From contig JAYKKM010000439.1 of NCBI GenBank assembly GCA_035772405.1, positions 8,673,001 through 8,737,000 on the forward strand: a DNA stretch of 64,000 bases, read 5' to 3'. The stretch is from Chrysogorgia sp. JL179-B06 (lineage: Eukaryota; Cnidaria; Anthozoa; Scleralcyonacea; Chrysogorgiidae). Numbering within the stretch: position 1 is the stretch's first letter; each line of letters opens with the position of its first letter. The position numbers and the translations under genes are program-made. Shown here piece after piece: positions 44,994-52,385 of this stretch. A model generated the notes under the pieces. It made no database searches, was not told where the DNA came from, and saw nothing but the letters and a program-made list of their open reading frames with translations.

Positions 44994-45776
44994 TCACACA
45001 ATATACAGTTCCAATAGCACTACACCAACGTCAGCGTCACCATTGTTTGGTTTAACACGAAACGTCATACTTGAGTAAATACCTTTTTTAATTCTCGCCT
45101 TGGAGTCGACGTATACATAATGTTGCGCCCCTCCATCAAGAGACTTCTCGGTGGGTATTGGCAATGTTGTGATCACATCGCTACGCTTCCCATCAGTGCC
45201 CACATTGCTCTCCGTCTCGACAGCGTCGCACGAGACCTCTACATACTTTAGACCTCTATTCATGTCAATCTTGTTTGGACTGTCATGCCACTTATCATCT
45301 GACACAATCCCCACGTCCTTAGCAAAACCAAACAAAAGCCCGATGTCACCTAGCATAAGCTTCGTGTCGACTCCGAAGTACCTATCCAAAGACTGACTTT
45401 TGACCCTACTTTTACCTGTGGCTATCAGTTTCTCCACCATGAGGTCTACATCGTGCGTCTTGAGCGCGTGTCGTAGAGTTCTAACCAACGCGTCGAACTC
45501 GTAATAGCCCCCGTCCACTCGAATATCCTGTATTACTATCCCTGAAGGAAAATTGGCGAGTCGCATAGTGGTGTTTCTCACCACATTTTCATAGTTCCAA
45601 AACACAGTGGCTGTCTTAACTACAATGTGTGGGTTATCGTGTGCGACTACCACACTATGGTCAAAAGTCACGACTTTCTCCACACCCTCAACGAGCACCA
45701 CCAACTTTTGAGGGTTGTTGTGTGCACGTCGCTTTTCAGTGTAACCACCAGAGTCATACCCGTAGTTTAGACTCAT
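44994..45776 (-). CDS. minor capsid/penton candidate, paralogue 2
   Basis: 260 residues. The middle and C-terminal parts closely match paralogue 1: 'VVKTATVFWNYENVV', 'DIGLLFGFAKD', 'DSPNKIDMNRGLKYVEVSCD', 'RSDVITTLPIPTEKSL', 'KKGIYSSMTFRVKPNNGD'. It differs by a 30-residue hydrophilic N-terminal extension beginning 'MSLNYGYDSGG'. The same 'MSLNYGY' start occurs on the unrelated fibre-like protein at 47993, so it may be a shared capsid-docking or assembly tag. It starts 25 bp downstream of paralogue 3. The capsid role is inferred. Confidence 0.72.
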   Translation of the reverse strand: MSLNYGYDSGGYTEKRRAHNNPQKLVVLVEGVEKVVTFDHSVVVAHDNPHIVVKTATVFWNYENVVRNTTMRLANFPSGIVIQDIRVDGGYYEFDALVRTLRHALKTHDVDLMVEKLIATGKSRVKSQSLDRYFGVDTKLMLGDIGLLFGFAKDVGIVSDDKWHDSPNKIDMNRGLKYVEVSCDAVETESNVGTDGKRSDVITTLPIPTEKSLDGGAQHYVYVDSKARIKKGIYSSMTFRVKPNNGDADVGVVLLELYIV

Positions 45777-45801
45777 TACTTTAGCATGCGTTTAACGTTA
45801 G

Positions 45802-46464
45802 CTACTCAAGCGTTGCATACAAATCCAACAATATGTCACCAACATTGACACCACTACCATCTTGGTCAGTCACGTTAAACACTAGCTGCGTAAAAGCGCC
45901 TTTGTTTATCGACACCTTCGACTCAATGTTGAAGAATTGTTGAACGGAGCTCTTCAGTGGTTGGGTGGTGGTCAATGGCAACTCGACGATAACCTCGCTT
46001 TTGCTGCCATTAACAATGTTCTCAGGTCTGTTCACAATGCTACAACCCACTTGTACGTACTTCAACCCTTTGTTAACATCCACAACATTAGGGCTGACCA
46101 AACCACTACTACTTATCGTTGTGTTATCGTTGAACCCTAAGAGTTCTCCAAATTTAAACAGCTCTAATTGTTGGTCAGTTCTTATCGCACACTTTGAGTT
46201 GTGTTTGTTGGCCACTAGCTCGATAGCCCCTAATCCCTTCAACTCGTCAGCAATCATTTTAAAAGTGTGGTACCCAGACCCAAAAACGTGCTTGTTGCTG
46301 TTGTAACTTATTTCATCATTCACACCGGTCTCCACGTTAACGTAGTCCCAAAAGATGGTCGCTTTTTTCACTAGTAAGTGAGGATCTGAGCCAAACGTCA
46401 AAAGTGCCTCTGGTAGATCCACAGTTTCCGTTGGGCCTCTAATCAATACTACAACCCTGACCAT
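45802..46464 (-). CDS. minor capsid/penton candidate, paralogue 3
   Basis: 220 residues from the chosen ATG at 46464 ('MVRVVVLIRGPTETVDL'). A start at 46494 is open but would add a segment that overlaps the divergent promoter and is not shared by the paralogues. This is the most diverged of the three, keeping 'LVKKATIFWDYVNVE', 'GELLGFND', 'SPNVVDVNKGLKYVQVGCS', 'NIESKVSINKGAFTQLVF'. It is first in the minus-strand block and shares a 92-bp divergent control region with the plus-strand gene at 46557. Confidence 0.72.
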   Translation of the reverse strand: MVRVVVLIRGPTETVDLPEALLTFGSDPHLLVKKATIFWDYVNVETGVNDEISYNSNKHVFGSGYHTFKMIADELKGLGAIELVANKHNSKCAIRTDQQLELFKFGELLGFNDNTTISSSGLVSPNVVDVNKGLKYVQVGCSIVNRPENIVNGSKSEVIVELPLTTTQPLKSSVQQFFNIESKVSINKGAFTQLVFNVTDQDGSGVNVGDILLDLYATLE

Positions 46465-46556
46465 ATATAATGTAGCGCGTGTTATGTATAACACACAGTA
46501 TATTATATATGCAGAAAGCCCTTCGTGATTACTATGGAAAGTACTACAAACTCGCG
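46465..46556. promoter_or_regulatory. divergent promoter with GTGTTAT palindrome
   Basis: Between the minus-strand paralogue 3 and the plus-strand gene lies a 16-bp palindrome, GTGTTATGTATAACAC (46479-46494; 7-bp arms, 2-bp centre), with a TATATTATATAT stretch (46499-46510) on the plus side. A decayed copy exists at 44895-44993. A switch region between left and centre blocks is inferred. Confidence 0.6.
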
Positions 46557-47990
46557 ATGGCTAACACATCAAAGGCTGCACACAACGCAAAGGCAGACCT
46601 CATCAAAAAGTACCCCCACGCCACTTTAAGCAAATTTGAGTTCTATCCAAATATTTTGCAAGATGGTAAAATCATGAGTGTCGATGTGTATTTCAGAAAC
46701 AATGACATCCTTAGCACGGACATAACCAGCACAACCTTCAAAAATGATAAAAGCATGTGGAAGTGGCTACACAATAGCAAGTTCCCAATAATATGGCAAG
46801 GTGGTGGAGCTATCCAACCACTACCAAAAGGTCACAAGAACCACTGGGGGCTTTGGGATGGCTACCCAACAGAAAACGTGTTGAATTATCCAGTGAGTAA
46901 CTTCAAAGTTTTTGTTAACCAGAGTAGCTACTTCATGTCAAAACTACCAGTTTTGCGAGTCACCACGTCAAAGACAAAATCAGAGTGGGATGACAGCGAA
47001 TCTTACTACCGCATTGTGTTTGCGACGTATTGCGCGAGTTTCTGTTGTGGGGTGTCACTGCAACATTTATCAGTGTCACAAGAAGTTCACCCCGTGGTCA
47101 CAAGTGTGATGAGATTTCATTTGTACTTCACCATTAGAAGACTTCTCAGAAGAATGGAGGGTGGTGAGACCATGAAATCAATAAGTAGAGAGTTCAACGC
47201 TTATGAGTTGTATGGCAAGATTTCCAAAATCCCCAGAAGGCACTACTACCAGAATAAAGTCCTGAGCGATGGTACTTTAGGCGAATCCAGAGTCTTCACA
47301 CTCAACGACGTTCAGAACGATTACAAACGATACGTCGCACGACTCTCAGACGGCTTTACCAACATTGGGCTGCAATATCTAAATCAGAGCATAGAGTCCT
47401 TTGTGTACTCCACACTTGGTGCACAAGCGAGAACACGTGTGTCAGTCGTTGGTGGTTCTGCAGGAAGTCTAGAAACCCAACAAGAATTCCGCAAGTTGTT
47501 TTCTGACAGTGTTATACAGTATGACGTATCGACATGGATTCTCAACATGAATAAATCGATTAGAGACACCAACGTTGTCCAAAATCTTGCAGTGTCGCCA
47601 AGTACGTGGTTAATGCCAAGTAATGTAGTAATTCTCAAGAATAAAATCGCTGGGTACAACAACTTACTAAAGGTTGCCACAGAGTCCATGAAATTTGGGG
47701 TGAACACCAGCTTGAATGCAACAACACCGACGACTGTGGCTAAAAAAGTCCACCAAGAAGATGTGGTGACTAACTTAGTAGTAGCGCCAACGACTGTGAA
47801 GAAAAAAGCTCACCAAGAAAGTGTGGTGGTACCAACGACTGTGGCTAAAAAAGTTTACCAAGAAAGTGCGGCGCCACTTCCCGTGAAAAAAACAGTGGTC
47901 GCAAGTAAGTCAGACACGACAACGTTGGCGATAATCTTGGGGTTCTCAGCGGTATCTGGCTATCTGCTAACCAAATACACCTTGAAGTAG
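46557..47990 (+). CDS. unknown Polinton protein with C-terminal anchor and Pro-Thr-Thr-Val repeats
   Basis: 477 residues from MANTSKAAHNAKADLIKKYP. Frames starting at 46479 or 46509 are open, but the TATA-like stretch at 46499-46510 makes 46557 the likelier first codon of the transcript. The main part is mixed alpha/beta, with Trp-rich stretches ('MWKWLHNSKFPIIWQGGG', 'HWGLWDGYPTENVLNYPV'). After about residue 395 come three imperfect repeats of the form 'PTTV.KK.HQE'. The end is a single membrane segment, 'TTLAIILGFSAVSGYLLTKY'. It may be a surface or membrane virion protein. No family recognised. Confidence 0.75.
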   Translation: MANTSKAAHNAKADLIKKYPHATLSKFEFYPNILQDGKIMSVDVYFRNNDILSTDITSTTFKNDKSMWKWLHNSKFPIIWQGGGAIQPLPKGHKNHWGLWDGYPTENVLNYPVSNFKVFVNQSSYFMSKLPVLRVTTSKTKSEWDDSESYYRIVFATYCASFCCGVSLQHLSVSQEVHPVVTSVMRFHLYFTIRRLLRRMEGGETMKSISREFNAYELYGKISKIPRRHYYQNKVLSDGTLGESRVFTLNDVQNDYKRYVARLSDGFTNIGLQYLNQSIESFVYSTLGAQARTRVSVVGGSAGSLETQQEFRKLFSDSVIQYDVSTWILNMNKSIRDTNVVQNLAVSPSTWLMPSNVVILKNKIAGYNNLLKVATESMKFGVNTSLNATTPTTVAKKVHQEDVVTNLVVAPTTVKKKAHQESVVVPTTVAKKVYQESAAPLPVKKTVVASKSDTTTLAIILGFSAVSGYLLTKYTLK

Positions 47991-47992
47991 TA

Positions 47993-48943
47993 ATGAGTCT
48001 AAACTACGGGTATGAGTCTGACGACCCTCACGATAAAATACTAAAGAGAACGAAAAGGCATCTGGACGAAGATCCTAAATTAAGCGCGACTGGTGGAAGG
48101 ATGTCTGGAATAATAGACATGCAAGGCTCAGCGATAAAAAACGTAGCAGACCCAGTTGATGACTCAGACGCCGCGAATAAAAGAACTCTAGAGCAATTGC
48201 TATCAAGCTACCTCAAGAGCCAGTCCTACAACATTGTGCTCGACTTCAACGTTAGCACACACGCCTTGAAAAATGTGGAGTTTCACACCAATGGTTCAAA
48301 CAAAGTGAAAGCTATTGGTGAAACAAGTAAATTAGTGCAAAACAACCCGGCTTATGGTCCTATTGTCGGCATCAGCGGTGTGAGTCAAAGTTTTCTATCC
48401 CCCGTGTTAACACCAATCCCACTTGAGTCAGGTCTTCATTTTAATTGCCCCAGTATGCAATGGTGTGATCTCTCTATTTTTGTCGTAGTGAGGTTACCTA
48501 CTCGCACCGCTGGATCAAATTGGGAGACAATTATATCAAACGACGACGGTCAGTGGGATAAGTTCATAGGGTACAAGACTGGTATGACTAATGGACTCGC
48601 GTATGGTGGCAGCATCCCAGCAATGGAGAGCGTGTGCACTATTCCGAGTGGCGTTGACATAAGTAAAATGCATATGATATCAATACACTGGCAAATGAGC
48701 AATTCACATGTCAGGGTCAACAACGTTAAGTCAACCGATTCAGACTTCGTAGCGAACATGAAAAAGATAGGCACACCCTATGGAACGATTTTTGGAATAC
48801 ACCGACCAAGAATACCACTCGCACCTTATGCATACCCATCGTTGATAGAATTCTACGGCGTGAAAATTGTGAGTGGTTACATGACGAACCGAGACATCAT
48901 AATCATGGGTGGAGAAATGATGAAGGAATATGGTGTAAAGTAA
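47993..48943 (+). CDS. fibre-like attachment protein candidate
   Basis: 316 residues. It starts 'MSLNYGYES', as the 260-residue capsid candidate does. Residues 34-70 read 'GGRMSGIIDMQGSAIKNVAD' and 'PVDDSDAANKRTLEQLL', the pattern G..M.G.IDM.G..I.N..DP....DA..K found in bacteriophage tail-fibre shafts. The C-terminal 200 residues are beta-rich, with 'LSIFVVVRLPT', 'WETIISNDDGQWDKFIGYK' and 'HMISIHWQMSNSHVRVNN', resembling a laminin-G/concanavalin-like lectin fold. Shaft plus lectin head suggests a receptor-binding spike. The stop of the previous gene lies only 2 bp upstream. Confidence 0.7.
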   Translation: MSLNYGYESDDPHDKILKRTKRHLDEDPKLSATGGRMSGIIDMQGSAIKNVADPVDDSDAANKRTLEQLLSSYLKSQSYNIVLDFNVSTHALKNVEFHTNGSNKVKAIGETSKLVQNNPAYGPIVGISGVSQSFLSPVLTPIPLESGLHFNCPSMQWCDLSIFVVVRLPTRTAGSNWETIISNDDGQWDKFIGYKTGMTNGLAYGGSIPAMESVCTIPSGVDISKMHMISIHWQMSNSHVRVNNVKSTDSDFVANMKKIGTPYGTIFGIHRPRIPLAPYAYPSLIEFYGVKIVSGYMTNRDIIIMGGEMMKEYGVK

Positions 48944-49153
48944 ATGGGAGCGTGTATTTCGAGACCTCATGAAATATATAAGATAAATAAGACGACTGAT
49001 CACATGTTCAAAGCTGGTGGGTCATTTGGCCGCGGTGACGTTACTCTCGAGCTCCACGCTGAGATTGGTATGAGGTCTAAAAAGACTTATGGCGAACCTA
49101 TTATGTTACCCGCAGAATCAGACACTGTAGGAGTGGTAGGAGACGTGACCTAA
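48944..49153 (+). CDS. small putative myristoylated/palmitoylated protein
   Basis: 69 residues starting MGACISRP. Gly2 and Ser6 fit N-myristoylation, and Cys4 could be palmitoylated. It has no membrane segment; the rest is polar ('GGSFGRGDVTLELHAEIG'). It follows directly on the fibre stop (TAAATG). It could be a lipid-anchored matrix or assembly protein, by analogy with lipid-modified viral matrix proteins (inference only). Confidence 0.6.
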   Translation: MGACISRPHEIYKINKTTDHMFKAGGSFGRGDVTLELHAEIGMRSKKTYGEPIMLPAESDTVGVVGDVT

Positions 49154-49161
49154 GTTATGTG

Positions 49162-49302
49162 ATGGGTTGGCTTAGAAAACTGGCTCGTAACATTAGAAAC
49201 TTTTTCAGACGACGTAGAAAACTGAGGGCTAATAAAACGTATTTGCTGCATTGGTACACAACAAACCAGATCTATAAAAAACCTGACACCTATGTCGAGT
49301 AG
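49162..49302 (+). CDS. 46-residue Arg-rich basic peptide
   Basis: The frame ATG...TAG fills the gap between its neighbours and overlaps the next start by 11 bp. The first 25 residues (MGWLRKLARNIRNFFRRRRK then LRANK) have eleven Arg/Lys and can form a cationic amphipathic helix. The tail has aromatic residues. It may condense DNA or disturb membranes. The frame is short, so coding status is uncertain; tight packing between genes is the main support. Confidence 0.45.
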   Translation: MGWLRKLARNIRNFFRRRRKLRANKTYLLHWYTTNQIYKKPDTYVE

Positions 49303-50098
49303 TTTTTTTGTAGGAGACTATAATATAGTGATGACCTCCACGGTGCTTCGATTATTCGACTTCGATGGCCACCAAATCACAACGGTCATGAACAACGGCG
49401 ATATATGGTTCAAAGCAAGAGAAGTCGCAAGCGCTCTAGGCTATGCTAGACCAAAAGATGCAGTCAACGACCACGTCGAACCTGATTGTAAAATGAAGAT
49501 AGAGCAGGCCTCGTTTATCAATGAACTTGGGGTCTACTCGTTGACGTTCTCAAGTAAATTGGAGCGCGCGAAACACTTTGGAAGGTGGGTGCACTCAGAA
49601 GTCTTACCAAGCGTTAAAAAAAGTTTAGCTGACGTCGGTCTCAAACACAATCAGTTTAAAATGATCACTGAGTTCGACCTTCACACGAAAGTTGTTGGTT
49701 TTCTTAGGAAATATTATCCGGAAGCTATTTTGATAGCCGCTTGTGGTGAAAATCAAGACACTTCGAGTAAAAGAATAAATTCGTGGAAAAAAGGTTACCA
49801 ACGTGGAACACCTGACTTGATTATTGCCAATGCAAACCGACAGCATAGCGGGCTTGTGATTGAGTTCAAGAATCCAGGTGGCACAGGCAAGACATCCAAA
49901 GAGCAGGAGTCTCTGCTGCTCAGATATAAATCCGCTGGTTATCTAACGTTGTTGTGCGACTCGTACGACGACGCTATTACCACGGTAATAAAATATCTCT
50001 TTGACGTTGGGTTTCAGTGCTCCCAGTGTTTTCGTAAATTTAAAAATAAATCAGCGTTGAGTAACCATGAGAGACGTTATTGTAAAGAGACTTTTTAG
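49292..50098 (+). CDS. BRO-N / VRR-NUC nuclease / zinc-finger fusion
   Basis: 268 residues, three parts. (1) BRO-N DNA-binding domain, about 17-115: 'NGDIWFKAREVASALGYARP', 'INELGVYSLTFSSKLERAK', 'WVHSEVLPSVKK'. (2) A PD-(D/E)XK nuclease of VRR-NUC type, about 128-235: 'GYQRGTPDLIIAN' (D175), 'LVIEFKNPGG' (E191, K193), Gln205 and 'YKSAGYLTLLC'. (3) A C-terminal zinc finger 'CSQCFRKFKNKSALSNHERR' with final Cys264 (C243, C246, H259, C264). Catalytic residues look intact. BRO-N proteins occur in baculoviruses, phages and large DNA viruses. VRR-NUC enzymes cut branched DNA, so a job in replication or recombination intermediates is likely. Confidence 0.82.
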   Translation: MSSSFFVGDYNIVMTSTVLRLFDFDGHQITTVMNNGDIWFKAREVASALGYARPKDAVNDHVEPDCKMKIEQASFINELGVYSLTFSSKLERAKHFGRWVHSEVLPSVKKSLADVGLKHNQFKMITEFDLHTKVVGFLRKYYPEAILIAACGENQDTSSKRINSWKKGYQRGTPDLIIANANRQHSGLVIEFKNPGGTGKTSKEQESLLLRYKSAGYLTLLCDSYDDAITTVIKYLFDVGFQCSQCFRKFKNKSALSNHERRYCKETF

Positions 50099-50335
50099 AC
50101 AGCGAGTAATAAGTCGAATTAGCGCTCGTTCTCGTTGTTGAGACGACGCTTGAGGTGACAACTGCTCTAACATTTTTAAAGACGTTTTTTAACTCGGTGA
50201 AAAATATCTGCGAAACTTTCTCTCTTTATTTCACAAACCTTCTAACCACTGTGTGAAAAAATGTTTCTACGGTACATTGGACGCTTCATGTGACCAATGT
50301 CTAAATTTAAAAAAGTGGGGTATCCGAGAACACCC
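50099..50335. other. gap between convergent genes
   Basis: 237 bp between the BRO-N fusion and thymidine kinase stops. AT-rich, without open frames of note. Expected place for the 3' ends of both transcripts. Confidence 0.5.
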
Positions 50336-50908
50336 CTAATTTTGTGTGGAAGGATGATGACGTCTACACACTGCACGATATTGCTCAGCGCCACCAACGA
50401 ATGATGGTCCTGGGTTGTATCTCCAAGTGAATGGTGCGTCAACAGTTGTTCCGTAAGTGTCGCGACAAACGGCGCAATACGCTTTTAGAAATGTGATGTC
50501 GTCTGCCATTGGGAAGAGCGTGTCGAGTTCACCAAGTCTTTTTAAATGCTCTGTTGTTATGAGACCACAAATAATGACATGAATGCCAGCTTTAATGTAA
50601 TCGTGAGTAATTGGGAGTAACCCAGAGTACCAATGGCCTTCATCAATTCCGATGACGTCATAGTCAGCTATCTCGGAAGAACTCGGAAGGTTGGTGATTA
50701 ACTTCGCAGGTAAACTGTCTGATCCAACAACAATGGTCTGACGATGTGTGGAGAACACGTGGTCAGTTCGCCTAGTGTCACCTGTGTTGTTCATGTAGAG
50801 GACTTTGAGCCCTGATTTACTTAACGTGACTAACCTGCGAAGAGTCTCAGTTGTTTTTCCTGCAAACATGGGACCAATCACGATTTCTAGTTTACCGACT
50901 TTCTTCAT
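50336..50908 (-). CDS. TK: thymidine kinase (TK1-like)
   Basis: 190 residues, the usual length for type II thymidine kinases. Walker A is 'GPMFAGKT' (12-19). The catalytic acidic pair D89/E90 is in 'DVIGIDEGHWYSG'. Zinc-binding Cys145 and Cys148 are in 'KAYCAVCRD', with further ligands Cys181 and His184 in 'AVCRRHH'. The lasso/lid 'PSFVGGAEQYRAVC' is typical of the TK1 family. It phosphorylates thymidine to dTMP, raising dTTP supply for replication in resting cells. The start overlaps the stop of the upstream zinc-finger gene by 17 bp, so they probably share a transcript. Thymidine kinase is common in large DNA viruses but not a core Polinton gene. Confidence 0.93.
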   Translation of the reverse strand: MKKVGKLEIVIGPMFAGKTTETLRRLVTLSKSGLKVLYMNNTGDTRRTDHVFSTHRQTIVVGSDSLPAKLITNLPSSSEIADYDVIGIDEGHWYSGLLPITHDYIKAGIHVIICGLITTEHLKRLGELDTLFPMADDITFLKAYCAVCRDTYGTTVDAPFTWRYNPGPSFVGGAEQYRAVCRRHHPSTQN

Positions 50909-51662
50909 GGTTACTATACCTCCAGAGAAACGCTCTCCCCTCTTGCGGCAACTGTTGCTCGTTGTTAAATATCCGCTGAAGCTCTAAGTTTTTAAGATGG
51001 GACCTCGAGCTCTCGTGTCTCAAGCGGTGCATTGGGTTGTTGGTAACCACACCACATGGGTAACAATTGTACGACGCGCCGCCGTGCACAAAATCCAGGT
51101 GAGCGTCTGAGAGTATGTGACTCATAATATCGCCCGCACTCAGTATTTCGTTACACCCCACCCTACAAACGTTAACGTCACAGTTTGCGGCGAGGTGTAG
51201 CCACGCTTTGAGTTTGGTTGAGCATGGTTTCCATAGAAGGGTCGCCAAGAACACTTCGAGGTAGTTACCGAGTAGTGTAGCGGCAGACTCGCAAGGGTTG
51301 CTCAAGTAGTGGCTACTTGCTAACGTAAGACGTTTGAATGGTGAGTAACACCACACAGGGATCATCTTGGCTAGTTCGTTAACCATCCTGTTGGCTCTAA
51401 CTTCATCAAGCTCGACCCAAGCCTCATGAGCGAACTTTGTATAGAGAATCTGGGTACCAAATTGTCTTGACACCTCTTCGTTTCTACGATCGGGGTCGCA
51501 CAACTTGAAGACTTGCGAGTACCCTTTTAAGACGTTAGGTCCAGAGGCGCCTTGTGGGGTAGACGCATCGACAAAGGACATTCTCCGCATTGCGTCGATC
51601 TCCTCTTCTTGGCGGGCTTGGTCTTGAGTCGTCTCTTCTGCGATGTCTTGGACTTGAGTCAT
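50892..51662 (-). CDS. double zinc-finger protein of unknown role
   Basis: 256 residues. The N-terminal 50 are acidic and polar. The middle is helical with scattered Cys. The C-terminal part has two matrin/U1-like fingers: C166-x3-C170-x11-H182-x5-H188, and C200-x2-C203-x12-H216-x5-H222 ('CYPCGVVTNNPMHRLRHESS'). Such fingers bind nucleic acid. It lies upstream of and overlaps thymidine kinase, and shares the CTGTGAG-repeat promoter with the plus-strand block, so it may be an early regulator. The family is not identified. Confidence 0.72.
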   Translation of the reverse strand: MTQVQDIAEETTQDQARQEEEIDAMRRMSFVDASTPQGASGPNVLKGYSQVFKLCDPDRRNEEVSRQFGTQILYTKFAHEAWVELDEVRANRMVNELAKMIPVWCYSPFKRLTLASSHYLSNPCESAATLLGNYLEVFLATLLWKPCSTKLKAWLHLAANCDVNVCRVGCNEILSAGDIMSHILSDAHLDFVHGGASYNCYPCGVVTNNPMHRLRHESSRSHLKNLELQRIFNNEQQLPQEGRAFLWRYSNHEESR

Positions 51663-51793
51663 TATGTTATACTCCCAGAAAAAATCCTAATTTTTTAGTG
51701 CGTTTGGTCTGGAACTGTGAGATACCTGTGAGGTCATCTGTGAGACACCTGTGAGGTCAACTGTGAGTAAGATAACACGTGATAGTGTATTAG
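51663..51793. promoter_or_regulatory. divergent promoter with five phased CTGTGAG heptamers
   Basis: CTGTGAG starts at 51715, 51726, 51738, 51749 and 51761, all in the same direction. Spacing alternates 11, 12, 11, 12 bp, about one helical turn each. The repeats lie between the minus-strand zinc-finger/TK pair and the plus-strand block ending in DNA polymerase. They look like operator or origin iterons for an element-encoded DNA-binding protein (inference). Confidence 0.65.
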
Positions 51794-52123
51794 ATGGTTG
51801 AGGACTCACAGACGGCTGTTGAAGCGAAGATCACGGCTGATGTGAAAAGTGTTAAGGTGAAGGACCCAAAGCGCGTCGCCGCTGGTAAAAAGTTGGCTGA
51901 GATATCGAAAGCTGCGAAAGAAAAAAAAATGCGTGAAATGATAGTCAACGAAGAACAGGGTAGTGAGTGGAGCTATGGTTACATTGTTGGAACACTTGGT
52001 GTTATCATTGCTGCTGCTTCGTTGTGGTATACAATTAGCAGTGAAAAAGTGAGTGCTACACCAGCACCTGTGTCAGAGAACCACAAAACTCGTCGTCCAG
52101 CGTTAGACACGTTTGATTCTTGA
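51794..52123 (+). CDS. small Lys-rich single-pass membrane protein
   Basis: 109 residues. The N-terminal 50 are basic and helical ('KDPKRVAAGKKLAEISKAAK'). One membrane segment is near 62-80 ('GYIVGTLGVIIAAASLWYT'), followed by a short polar tail. First gene of the right block, 26 bp after the last CTGTGAG heptamer. Small membrane proteins in this position are common in Polintons. The function is unknown. Confidence 0.72.
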   Translation: MVEDSQTAVEAKITADVKSVKVKDPKRVAAGKKLAEISKAAKEKKMREMIVNEEQGSEWSYGYIVGTLGVIIAAASLWYTISSEKVSATPAPVSENHKTRRPALDTFDS

Positions 52124-52138
52124 ACAAAACACACGACA

Positions 52139-52381
52139 ATGTATATGACTGCGATCGATCGAAAAGAACTTATGAACGAACTGTACGATGCGCTACTTGT
52201 CACGACTGGTGCTGTGGCAGTGAGTATGATTTCTAAAAAGGCTTTGGGAGAACCATTGGGAACACCAGAGACTGTGAAAGGTACAGTGAAACTTGCTGCG
52301 GCTGTTGGTGCAGGAACGTTGTTAGTAAAATGGATGCAATCGAAAAAGTGGATACCGACAGATCCATTCAAATCAACGTAA
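52139..52381 (+). CDS. small membrane protein
   Basis: 80 residues with two moderately hydrophobic stretches ('ALLVTTGAVAVSMIS' and 'VKLAAAVGAGTLLVKWM') separated by a Gly/Pro-rich loop. It follows its neighbour by 15 bp and precedes the next gene by 4 bp. Not recognised. Confidence 0.68.
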   Translation: MYMTAIDRKELMNELYDALLVTTGAVAVSMISKKALGEPLGTPETVKGTVKLAAAVGAGTLLVKWMQSKKWIPTDPFKST

Positions 52382-52385
52382 GTTA

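Noticed and set aside
46479..46556. N-terminal extension of the plus-strand gene from 46479 or 46509
   Set aside because: It overlaps the palindrome and TATA-like promoter core, so is unlikely to be translated.
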